A DNA stretch of 26,334 nucleotides from JAQVSH01 sp964451605 (GTDB taxonomy: Bacteria; Bacteroidota; Bacteroidia; Bacteroidales; UBA4181), in contig CAYVJA010000040.1 of assembly GCA_964451605.1 (NCBI GenBank), positions 1 through 26,334 of the forward strand, written 5' to 3'. Both the position numbers and the translations under genes were made by a program. The notes under the pieces are model-generated. The model made no database searches. It worked only from the letters and a program-made list of their open reading frames with translations, and was not told the DNA's origin. Positions 16,486 through 24,284 of the stretch are shown one piece after another. Position 1 is the stretch's first letter. Every line of letters starts with the position of its first letter.

Positions 16486-19020
16486 ATGACAACCTATCCT
16501 TCCGGTTTTGAGACGAAAATCGGTTTTAGCGAGATCCGTTCGCTTTTAAAATTGCACTGTTTGTGCGAATTGGGAGAGGTTTTTGTCGAAGAGATGGCCT
16601 TTTCGAATCAGTTCGGGGAGGTGATGTCGCGGATGAAAGAGTCGTCCGAATATCGGATGTTGTTACTGATGGAGGAGCGTACTCCCCTCAACGAACTCTC
16701 CGATATTACACCCGTGCTCAAACGGATCAGAATCGAAGGCACCTTTATCGATGTCGAGGAGATTGTCGCTTTGGGAAAGGTTCTGGATGCTACCCGGCAA
16801 TTGGTCTCCTTTTTTCAGGATAAGATGGCCGAAAAATACCCCCGTCTTTCCGAACTGGCATCGGACATTGCTTATTACCCATTTATCCGGCAAAGGATAG
16901 ACGCCATGATCGATAAGTTTGGGCGGATTCGTGACAATGCATCGCCTGAGTTGGCATCCATCCGCAGGGATCTCGCCTCGAAACACGGAGTGGTGGCCCG
17001 AATGATGCAAAAGGTGCTGAAGCAGGCGCAGTCGGAAGGGTGGACCGAGTCTGACACCTCCCTCTCCATCCGCGACGGAAGGGCGGTAATTCCCCTTAAT
17101 GCCACCTATAAAAGGCGAATTCCCGGAATTGTCCACGATGAATCGGCCAGTGGAAAAACCTCGTATGTCGAGCCTGCCGAGGTGGTTGAGACCAATAACC
17201 AGATCCGGGAGTTGGAACTTGCCGAAAGACGTGAGATTATCCGGATTCTGACCGCCTTTACAGATGAGATCAGGCCCTATGTGCCCGATCTCACCGAATC
17301 GTGCCGGGTGATGGGTAATTTCGATTTTATTCGGGCCAAGGCGCAGCTGTCGCTCAAGTGGGGTGCGGTGGAACCAAGAGCCCATGATGAACACTCTTTT
17401 TCATGGATTCGGGCGGTTCATCCGTTGATGTACCGACTATTACAGAAGGAGGGCAGGGAGGTGGTTCCGCTCGATATCAGTTTGACCGACGAGAACCATC
17501 TGTTGTTGATTTCCGGGCCCAATGCCGGCGGAAAGTCGGTTTGTCTGAAAACGGTGGGGCTGCTGCAATATATGTTTCAATGCGGATTACCTGTCCCGAT
17601 GAGCGAAAATTCCGAAATGGGCTTTTTCGATCAGATCTTTATCGACATCGGCGATGAGCAATCGATAGAAAACGATTTGAGCACTTACAGTTCGCATCTG
17701 CTTAACATGAAGTACTTTTTGCGGAATGCAACCGCGAAGACGCTTTTGTTAATCGATGAATTTGGAACCGGAACCGAGCCTGCACTGGGAGGGGCTATTG
17801 CAGAGACCATCCTCGATCATCTGAACCGTCAGGGCGCTTTCGGCGTGATTACCACGCACTACACCAATCTGAAGCATTTTGCCGCTTCCACACCCGGTCT
17901 GGTCAACGGAGCCATGTTGTACGATTCTAACCGGATGTTACCGCTTTTCAAGCTGCAGATTGGCAAACCGGGCAGCTCGTTTGCTTTCGAGATTGCCCGA
18001 AATATCGGGCTGCCCGAATCGGTTCTGCAAGAGGCTTCGGCCAAAGTGGGGCAGGAACATATCGACTTCGACAAGCATCTGCGCGATATTGTGCGTGATA
18101 AACGGTACTGGGAAACCAAACGAAACCAGATCCGGCTTTCGGGCAAACAGCTGGAGGCCGATCTGCAGAAATACCAATCCGAGCTTGAACAGCTTAAGCG
18201 CGAGCGGAAGACCATTCTGGAGAATGCCCGCAAAGAGGCCGAACAGCTTTTGGCAGGGGTAAACCGGCAGATTGAAAATACCATTCGGGTCATTCGTGAG
18301 TCGCAGGCCGATAAAGAGAAAACCCGGGAGGCACGTCGGTTGCTCGAAAGCGAGAAGAAACGCATGGAAGAATCTATTCCTGACACACTTCCCGGACAGG
18401 CTGAATCTGAGGCCCGCATTGCGCGAAAAATGGAGCAACTCAGGCGGCGGGAGGAGCGGAAACAACAAGGAGACGATGACCAGCCTTCCGAAAACGAGCG
18501 TCAGGAGGTGCCTGCGAAGAGCCGCACAGCAAAGGCTCCGGATCCTCCAAAGCCATTGACTGCCGGTGATAAGGTGCAGTTAGAGGGGCAGGAATTTCCG
18601 GGTGAGATTGTCCAGCTGCAGGGAAACCAGTGTGTGGTGGCTTTTGGCCATCTGTTGCTCACGGTTCCCCTCGCGAAACTCCGTCGTATTTCGAAAAATG
18701 AGTATAAGCGTCTTGCAGGCGAAAAGCCATCGAAGGGGATGACTCCCTCTTACAACCCCATGGAGCGCCGGCTCCATTTTAAACCTCGTATCGATGTAAG
18801 AGGCTGCACTGCCGAAGAGGCGGTTAACAAAGTGGCCGCACTGGTAGATGAGGCATTGATGCTCGATTATAACGAGGTGCGCATTTTGCATGGAAAGGGA
18901 AACGGTATTCTTCGCCAGCAAATCAGGGTCTATCTGCAATCTTTGTCGGCCGTATCCTCTTTTCGTGATGAGGCCGAGGAGTTTGGGGGAGCGGGGATTA
19001 CGGTGGTGGAACTGAATTAA
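16486..19020 (+). CDS. mutS2: MutS2 endonuclease
   Basis: 844 residues, close to the usual length. The ATPase has Walker A GPNAGGKS (from residue 344), Walker B TLLLIDEFGTGTEP and STYSSHL. A long charged coiled coil follows at about 540-660, then a KOW-like segment. The C-terminal Smr nuclease domain has IDVRGCTAEEA and HGKGNGIL. MutS2 proteins suppress recombination and can rescue collided ribosomes; which role applies here cannot be told from sequence. In line with MutS2, the N-terminal mismatch-recognition domain of MutS is absent. It starts 10 bases after the Pro/Glu-rich gene and ends in TAA immediately followed by TTAATGG-type repeats. Confidence 0.96.
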   Translation: MTTYPSGFETKIGFSEIRSLLKLHCLCELGEVFVEEMAFSNQFGEVMSRMKESSEYRMLLLMEERTPLNELSDITPVLKRIRIEGTFIDVEEIVALGKVLDATRQLVSFFQDKMAEKYPRLSELASDIAYYPFIRQRIDAMIDKFGRIRDNASPELASIRRDLASKHGVVARMMQKVLKQAQSEGWTESDTSLSIRDGRAVIPLNATYKRRIPGIVHDESASGKTSYVEPAEVVETNNQIRELELAERREIIRILTAFTDEIRPYVPDLTESCRVMGNFDFIRAKAQLSLKWGAVEPRAHDEHSFSWIRAVHPLMYRLLQKEGREVVPLDISLTDENHLLLISGPNAGGKSVCLKTVGLLQYMFQCGLPVPMSENSEMGFFDQIFIDIGDEQSIENDLSTYSSHLLNMKYFLRNATAKTLLLIDEFGTGTEPALGGAIAETILDHLNRQGAFGVITTHYTNLKHFAASTPGLVNGAMLYDSNRMLPLFKLQIGKPGSSFAFEIARNIGLPESVLQEASAKVGQEHIDFDKHLRDIVRDKRYWETKRNQIRLSGKQLEADLQKYQSELEQLKRERKTILENARKEAEQLLAGVNRQIENTIRVIRESQADKEKTREARRLLESEKKRMEESIPDTLPGQAESEARIARKMEQLRRREERKQQGDDDQPSENERQEVPAKSRTAKAPDPPKPLTAGDKVQLEGQEFPGEIVQLQGNQCVVAFGHLLLTVPLAKLRRISKNEYKRLAGEKPSKGMTPSYNPMERRLHFKPRIDVRGCTAEEAVNKVAALVDEALMLDYNEVRILHGKGNGILRQQIRVYLQSLSAVSSFRDEAEEFGGAGITVVELN

Positions 19021-19042
19021 CCATTCACCATTAACCATTAAT
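19017..19042. repeat. TTAATGG-type repeat after mutS2
   Basis: AACCATTCACCATTAACCAT is the reverse-complement orientation of the TTAATGGTGAATGG units seen near 8081, 8350, 22515 and 24261. It overlaps the mutS2 stop codon. Confidence 0.75.
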
Positions 19043-19088
19043 TTCGGTTTTTGGGGATTGTAAACGAAATTAATTTTTGTAGTATTTG

Positions 19089-19118
19089 TTTGTTTCGCGG
19101 TTTATCTTTTTACTTTTG
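19089..19118 (+). promoter_or_regulatory. Promoter of the tldD-like operon
   Basis: TTTG (19089-19092), an 18-base spacer and TACTTTTG (19111-19118) fit the Bacteroidetes TTTG/TAnnTTTG promoter well. The start codon at 19136 follows about 18 bases after the -7 box. Confidence 0.7.
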
Positions 19119-19135
19119 GGGTAAAATTTGGCCCT

Positions 19136-20805
19136 ATGAAAAAGATACCTTTGTGTAGTTTTACCGGTCTCCTTTTTTTTCTCTTTTTCTTTTCTCCTCA
19201 ATCTGCTGTTGCGCAAAGTCCTTTAGTCGATGCACTTTCGGCTGAGATTTCCTATCAAATGGAGCGTTTGCAACAGGAGCCGGTTAAGCCCTTTTATGTG
19301 GATTTTTCGGTTACCGATGTCTATACCACCGAAGTAACCTCTAATCTGGGCAGTACAATCAGAAAATTCAGCACCTCCGAGCGCTACTTCTCCCCTCTTT
19401 ACAGGGTGGGATCGCCCGAGAAGGATAGTTGGGGTATTAAACCCGGATCGCGTTCTTTGGTTCAGATTCCCATCGACAATACTCCATCGCATTTGAAGCT
19501 GCATATCTGGACCACTTGTAATCAGTCGTTCAGAAATGCAGTGGCTGCTTTTACCAAGGAGAAGCAGCAGTCGGTGGTTGAAGATGATCAGGAGAAGGAA
19601 ATGGTTGTTTTTTCGCCCGCCGATAAGCAGATCTATTCCGATAAACTGCTCCCGCAGGAAAAACTTACTTTCGACACCACGCTTTGGGCAAAGCGCCTGA
19701 ACGGATATACAAAGGGCTTTTCGGTTTCTCCGCTTTTTCTGGAAGCCCGTGCGGTTCTGTCGTATGTTGTCGAACGCAAAACCTTTGTTTCGTCCGAAGG
19801 CAGTGCCATTGAGGAGAATTCGCTTCGTGCCAATCTGGCAATCACGGCTGCGGTTCAGGCAGCAGACGGAATGATTCTCTCCCTTTCGGAAAACTATTTC
19901 GCTTTCACGCCCGATGAGTTGCCTTCGGAGGCAGAGGTGCTTGCCGATTTAGAGAGACTCAGGCAAAATCTGCTTGCTTTGCGGGAGGCACCCCTGGCCG
20001 AGGCGTACGTTGGCCCGGCTCTTTTGTCGGGGAAGGCGGCTGCTGTCTTTTTCCACGAAATAGTGGGTCATCGTCTGGAAGGGAAACGGATGCGCTCCAT
20101 GAAAGATGCCAATACATTTAAGTCGAAGCTGGGCGAGGAGGTCTTACTGAACACGCTTTCGCTCAGAGATGACCCTACCCTTCAGAAAATGGGTAATACC
20201 TCTTTGGCAGGCTACTACCGTTACGACGAGGAGGGTGTTGCCGGCCAACCGGTTGAGTTGGTCAGCAACGGCGTGATAAAAGGATTTCTGATGACCCGAA
20301 CCCCCTTAACCGGGTTTCCCAAATCGAACGGACACGGGCGTGCCCGCAGAGGATTTCTGCCGGTTTCGCGTCAGTCGAACCTGATTCTGAGCACATCGAA
20401 TCCCCAGTCGGATGAAGCGCTCCGAAAGGCTCTGAAGGAGGAGGTGAAGAAGCAGGANNNNNNNNNNAGTTTGGCTATTTTATCAGCCAGATTTCCGGCG
20501 GGGTTACCTCTACCAATACGGCTTCTATCAATTCGTTTCAGATCACTCCTCTGATGGTTTACCGGGTCTATGCCGACAACCGGCCCGACGAACTGGTGCG
20601 CGGGCTCAACTTTATCGGGACGCCATTGGGAACCCTGACCCAGATTCTTGCCGCAGGTTCCGAATCGGGTGTGTTTAACGGTATGTGCGGGGCTGAGTCC
20701 GGTGCTGTTCCTGTGTCGGCGGTGGCTCCTTCGCTGTTGGTCGAAAAGTTCGAGTTACAGCGCAGCCGGAACCTTGCTCCTATGTATTTGCTTTCTCGTC
20801 CTTAA
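19136..20805 (+). CDS. Secreted TldD-like metallopeptidase with HExxxH (interrupted by a 10-N gap)
   Basis: About 555 residues. A signal peptide (MKKIPLCSFTGLLFFLFFFS to AVAQ) exports it, unlike classical cytosolic TldD. The TldD/PmbA domain carries the zinc motif HEIVGH (307-312) followed by RLEGKRM; GNTSLAGYYRYDEEG and GFLMTRTP are family-like. The gap at 20458-20467 breaks the frame, and homology resumes as FGYFISQISGGVTST from 20470 to the stop at 20803-20805. The pair partner lacking HExxxH follows 12 bases later. Known TldD/TldE heterodimers process peptides such as microcins, and here a periplasmic or surface version is inferred. A good promoter lies upstream. Confidence 0.88.
20458..20467. 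other. Assembly gap (10 N) in the tldD-like gene
   Basis: Ten Ns after codons for KKQ. Coding homology continues immediately after in another frame. Confidence 0.95.
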
Positions 20806-20817
20806 AATATTGCTCAT

Positions 20818-22473
20818 ATGAAGATTCTGATTGTCGCATTTTTTTCTCTATTCCTGAGTCAACTCTCCGGGCAGGAGCATCCCGATTCGGTTATCTTCCG
20901 TGCATTATCGGACGAGATGGCCCGCACCCGGCAGGAGTTCCGGTTGCCCGATGCAAAATATGAACCCTTCTACATGCGGTTTGTTCTGATTAAGGCCATG
21001 AACACGCAGATCTCCGCATCGCTGGGTGCATTGACTATGCCGGTCAACGAGGAGGTATCGCGGATGGTAATGCCGCTGATTCTGTTTGGCGATGCAACCG
21101 ATGGTCAGCGGCCGGGCGGTACCACGCTGTTGATGGGCGGGGCCGGACAGAACGACGATTACAACCAGATCAGGCAGTCGCTCTGGTTGGTTGCCGACAG
21201 GGCTTACCGACGTACCTACGATGCCTGGGTGGCCGAACAAAAGAAAAAGAGCGAAATGCAGCAGAGTGAAATCAATGCCGAAAATGTGGAGTTTACTCCC
21301 ACGCCTGCCGTTACTTCCATAGCCCCGGATCTGCCTGCCTTTAATACCAAACTCTGGACCGACAGAGCCATTGAGCTGTCGAAAGAGTTCGAAAAATTCA
21401 AGGAGTTGTACGCTACCAGGGTGCAGATTCTTCTCAGCTGGAACGGATACTACGCTGTCAGTTCGGAGAATGTCCGCCTCAAGGTTCCCTCGATGGTGAT
21501 AAAAATGATCATTACTGCCACCAGGAACGATGCGAAGGGTATGCCGGTTAAGTGGGACTACAGCCGCTCGTTCGAAAATGAGGCCGGAATGCCTTCGATG
21601 GAGAGTCTGAAATCGGAGATTGCTCTGATGGTAAATGAATTGGACGCGCTTGTCAAGGCTCCTGTCGAAGATGCCAATTATACGGGCCCGCTTATGGTTG
21701 AGGGCGAGGGTTCGATAGGAATCTTCTGGGATGCTATCCTGGGACGGGCATCGGGAGGTATCTTCAATAAAGCGGTGGTTTCGTCGGCCAATAACAGCAG
21801 TGATTTGGGGAAACGGCTCTGCGACTCGCGGATTTCACTCACCGTCTATTCCGACAAACGCGAATACAAGGGAACGCCCATAAAGGGAGCGCACGGTATC
21901 GATCACGACGGATTCCGTCCTGCCCCCGAACGAACCCTCATCAAAAACGGCGTTGTGGTAGCACAGTTGGCCTGGAAGCACCATGTCAAAGACGGATCGG
22001 TTCCCACCGGAAACACCCGCTATTCGGCTGCTTCAACCGGAACGGGTATGGGGCTGGGCCTGGGGTTTTATCCCGGGTTTATGCACTTTTCCGCTTCGGA
22101 GGGCACCACTGTGGCCAAGATGCGGAAACAACTGCTCGAAATGGCGGCCAAACGCGGTCTCAAGTACGCCTATATCATGCGAAAGAAAGAGTATCAGGAG
22201 AAGGTATACCGGGTGTATGTCGATTCGGGAAAAGAGGAGTGGGTTCGTACCTCTCCCATTACTCCGGCAGTGTTGAGCCGCTATCAGAAAAGCCCTATGG
22301 ATCTGGTTGCCGTCTCAAAAACCGAAACCCTCATCGATGTCCCCTCTACGGGCCCCCTGCCAGCCGTCTTAACCATGGTAGTACCCGAAGCCCTTTTATT
22401 TGAGGAGATATCGCTCGGAAAAGTTACCGGCACCATCTTTCCTCCTGCCATACCGCATCCGGACAAACGTTGA
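20818..22473 (+). CDS. Secreted TldD/PmbA paralogue lacking the HExxxH motif (TldE-like)
   Basis: 551 residues with a signal peptide (MKILIVAFFSLFLSQLSGQ). It aligns with the preceding protein in layout: FNTKLW, SWNGYYAVSSENVRLK, then at 303-312 FWDAILGRAS where the first protein has FHEIVGHRLE. All metal ligands of HExxxH are therefore lost (H to W, E to D, second H to G). GFRPAPERTLIKNGVVVAQL and KVYRVYVDSGKEEWVR resemble the partner's NGVIKGFL and VYRVYADNRPDELVR. By analogy with TldE it would be the non-catalytic half of a heterodimer. It is 12 bases downstream of the tldD-like gene. Its stop codon lies inside a 16-bp hairpin. Confidence 0.85.
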   Translation: MKILIVAFFSLFLSQLSGQEHPDSVIFRALSDEMARTRQEFRLPDAKYEPFYMRFVLIKAMNTQISASLGALTMPVNEEVSRMVMPLILFGDATDGQRPGGTTLLMGGAGQNDDYNQIRQSLWLVADRAYRRTYDAWVAEQKKKSEMQQSEINAENVEFTPTPAVTSIAPDLPAFNTKLWTDRAIELSKEFEKFKELYATRVQILLSWNGYYAVSSENVRLKVPSMVIKMIITATRNDAKGMPVKWDYSRSFENEAGMPSMESLKSEIALMVNELDALVKAPVEDANYTGPLMVEGEGSIGIFWDAILGRASGGIFNKAVVSSANNSSDLGKRLCDSRISLTVYSDKREYKGTPIKGAHGIDHDGFRPAPERTLIKNGVVVAQLAWKHHVKDGSVPTGNTRYSAASTGTGMGLGLGFYPGFMHFSASEGTTVAKMRKQLLEMAAKRGLKYAYIMRKKEYQEKVYRVYVDSGKEEWVRTSPITPAVLSRYQKSPMDLVAVSKTETLIDVPSTGPLPAVLTMVVPEALLFEEISLGKVTGTIFPPAIPHPDKR

Positions 22474-22504
22474 GTATTGTTGCGCTTTGCGCAACAATAC
22501 TCAA
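22470..22504 (+). terminator. Perfect 16-bp hairpin at the end of the tldD/E pair
   Basis: TTGAGTATTGTTGCGC, loop TTT, GCGCAACAATACTCAA. The stem includes the stop codon TGA. No T tract follows, so it may act as a terminator or RNA-stabilising end. Confidence 0.75.
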
Positions 22505-22602
22505 ATGGGTAACGGTCAATGGTTAATGGTTAATGTGCGCTGCGCGCAAGTGTAGCAGTGTAACAGTGCTCTAGTGCTCTGGTGCTGCGCTTCGCGCAAT
22601 GC
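22505..22602. repeat. Composite intergenic repeats
   Basis: Contains GGTCAATGGTTAATGGTTAA, GCGCTGCGCGC, GTGTAGCAGTGTAACAGTG, GTGCTCTAGTGCTCTGGTGC and GCGCTTCGCGC in that order. The same modules occur in other intergenic spaces of the window. Bases 22603-22660 hold nothing I recognise. Confidence 0.8.
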
Positions 22603-22660
22603 TTTCATAATGACTGGTACAGAGATACCGTGTGGTAGTTCTCTATTTCTTGGGTGCGAG

Positions 22661-23449
22661 TCAGAGCTTTAGAATTCTGAGGGCACCTCTCATTACCAGT
22701 AGAAAGACTATGGTTCCAACCAGCAGGTCGGGAAGATTCGAATTGGTCCAGCGAACCAGTAAGCCGGCTGTTATTACGCCCAGGTTGATAATGACATCGT
22801 TCGAAGTAAAGATCATACTGGCTTTCATGTGCAGTTCATCTTTACTCTTCGACTTTTGTAACAGATAAAGACAGATTCCGTTTGCCAGAAGTGCCAGAAA
22901 TGAAATCCCAATCATGGTAAGGTAGTCCGGAATTTCTTCCACTCCCGTAAAGCGTCTCAGCACCTCAGCGAATCCTCCTAATGCAAGTACAATCTGTAAG
23001 TAACCGGAAAGATGTGCAATCTTTCTTTTTCTTGTCGAGGCGGCTCCCACTGCAAAAATCGCCATCCCGTACACGAAAGCATCGGCAAGCATATCCAGAC
23101 TGTCGGCAACCAATCCCATCGACAGAGAGATGAGTCCGGTTGTCATCTCAATCAGAAAGAACCCAAGATTGATGGCGAGTACAGTCAACAGAAGTGTTCT
23201 CTGTTGACTGTCTATCGCAAAGGTAGTTGTATCGGATGGCCCGGAATAAATCCGTTTGTCTCCCAGATTTAGCGAATGAATGGCTTTTTCAATCTCATCT
23301 GATGATTCGTTGTGAAACACCGTTAATCTTCGGTTCGGAATGTCGAAAACCAACGACTGAATTCCCTCTGTTGATTCCAGCTTCATCCGGATGAGCCGCT
23401 CTTCCGACGGGCAGTCCATGTGGGTAATTTCAAATGTTGTCTTTTTCAT
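22661..23449 (-). CDS. Cation efflux (CDF-type) transporter with degenerate N-terminal HMA domain
   Basis: 262 residues. The N-terminal 75 residues look like a heavy-metal-associated domain, but the CxxC site is reduced to one cysteine (HMDCPSEE). Membrane helices follow with CDF-like motifs: SLGM-type glycine-rich TM2 and ADSLDMLADAF, giving DxxxD where many CDFs have HxxxD. In the fifth helix the partner site reads FTSND, keeping D but replacing His by Phe. The metal is therefore uncertain (zinc, cobalt or cadmium by family). Its start overlaps the stop of the truncated HxlR gene as ATGA, so the regulator once preceded it in an operon. Confidence 0.85.
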   Translation of the reverse strand: MKKTTFEITHMDCPSEERLIRMKLESTEGIQSLVFDIPNRRLTVFHNESSDEIEKAIHSLNLGDKRIYSGPSDTTTFAIDSQQRTLLLTVLAINLGFFLIEMTTGLISLSMGLVADSLDMLADAFVYGMAIFAVGAASTRKRKIAHLSGYLQIVLALGGFAEVLRRFTGVEEIPDYLTMIGISFLALLANGICLYLLQKSKSKDELHMKASMIFTSNDVIINLGVITAGLLVRWTNSNLPDLLVGTIVFLLVMRGALRILKL

Positions 23450-23646
23450 CCTTCCTGGAGACTACTATTTCCATTTTTAAAACATTCTTCCTGATGCTTT
23501 CGAGCCCAATGAATCAATTCGTGCATCGGTTGCATTAGAGATAATCCCAAAGCTGTAAGTCGATATTCAACGCGTGGCGGCACTTCGGGATATGTCTTAC
23601 GCTCAACGAGGTGAAGACTTTCTAATGCGCGAAGCTCCAGGTGCAA
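23446..23646 (-). pseudogene. HxlR-type transcription regulator, N-terminally truncated
   Basis: About 60 residues match the C-terminal half of HxlR winged-helix regulators: LELRALESLHLVERK, PEVPPRVEYRLTALG, MHELIHWARKHQEE. Complete HxlR proteins are about 110 residues and need the N-terminal helices with the recognition helix. That part is missing: upstream the frame runs into GTGTAACA-type repeat sequence and then the end of the DUF302 gene. The best available start is TTG, and a functional product is unlikely. Overlap with the CDF transporter (ATGA) marks an old regulator-transporter operon. Confidence 0.7.
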
Positions 23647-23690
23647 ATGTAGCCGTGTAACAGTGTAACAGTGCAGAAGTGATGAGCTGC
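23647..23690. repeat. GTGTAACA repeats at the HxlR break
   Basis: GTAGCCGTGTAACAGTGTAA followed by CAGTGCAG. The same GTGTAACAGTG unit occurs at 22558-22568. It lies exactly where the HxlR coding homology ends. Confidence 0.7.
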
Positions 23691-23699
23691 GTGCGAGTG

Positions 23700-24101
23700 C
23701 TACTGGTTGGCGCCGGGTAATCCGTCGATGACGCGTTGGAGCTTTTGGGTGATGGCGGTGGCTATCTCTGCCAGTTGCGCATTATGAACGGCCATCATAG
23801 AGGCAATCGGATTGACGGCTGCTATCTCAACCTTTCCGGGGGCAACTTCCTGCACAATCACATTGCAGGGCAACATGGTGCCGATTTTGTCTTCGGCCTG
23901 CAGGGCTTTATACGCCGAGGCGGGATGGCAGGCACCCAAAATGCGATATTTCTTGAAATCAACATCCAGCTTCTTTTTCAGGGTAGCCTGCACGTCTATA
24001 TCGGTCAGCACCCCAAATCCCTCTTGTTTCAACGCTTCAACGGTACGTTCTACAGCCTCATCGAAAGTGCACTCAGCCATTTTTGCATAGTAGTAGCTCA
24101 T
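23700..24101 (-). CDS. DUF302 family protein
   Basis: 133 residues, complete. The DUF302 pattern is clear: FDEAVERTVEALKQEGFGVL, then DVDFKKYRILGACHP and MLPCNVIVQE, with the conserved cysteines in GACHP and LPCN. No signal peptide or membrane helix. The biochemical role is unknown. DUF302 proteins often sit near redox or metal genes, which fits the CDF transporter nearby but proves nothing. A 17-base palindrome overlaps its likely -7 region. Confidence 0.88.
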   Translation of the reverse strand: MSYYYAKMAECTFDEAVERTVEALKQEGFGVLTDIDVQATLKKKLDVDFKKYRILGACHPASAYKALQAEDKIGTMLPCNVIVQEVAPGKVEIAAVNPIASMMAVHNAQLAEIATAITQKLQRVIDGLPGANQ

Positions 24102-24126
24102 AGTGAATGGATTTTGGTGTTTTTAC

Positions 24127-24143
24127 GAAAGTTAGTAACTTTC
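24127..24143. promoter_or_regulatory. 17-base palindrome at the DUF302 promoter
   Basis: GAAAGTTAGTAACTTTC has two perfect 8-base arms around one central base. On the minus strand it contains TAACTTTC, a one-mismatch TAnnTTTG -7 box, 26 bases before the start codon. It could be an operator. Confidence 0.45.
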
Positions 24144-24195
24144 AGCTAATTTAATGCAACAAGGCTCAAATGCACAGATGTGCTATTGGTTCCTC

Positions 24196-24284
24196 GCGCT
24201 TGCGCGTTCACATTCTTTAGAGCACCAGAGCACCAGAGCACCAGAGCACTAATGTTTTCACCATTCACCATTAACCATTTCCCT
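24196..24284. repeat. Composite repeats in the PL11 leader
   Basis: GCGCTTGCGCG (24196-24206), nearly four copies of the 8-base unit AGAGCACC (24219-24249), and CCATTCACCATTAACCATT (24261-24279) run up to the PL11 start codon. All are reverse-complement forms of modules seen at 7980-8406 and 22505-22602. No promoter is recognisable. Confidence 0.8.

Noticed and set aside
24196..24284. Possible CRISPR-like array of AGAGCACC units
   Set aside because: Units are 8 bases with no spacers, and no cas genes are near.
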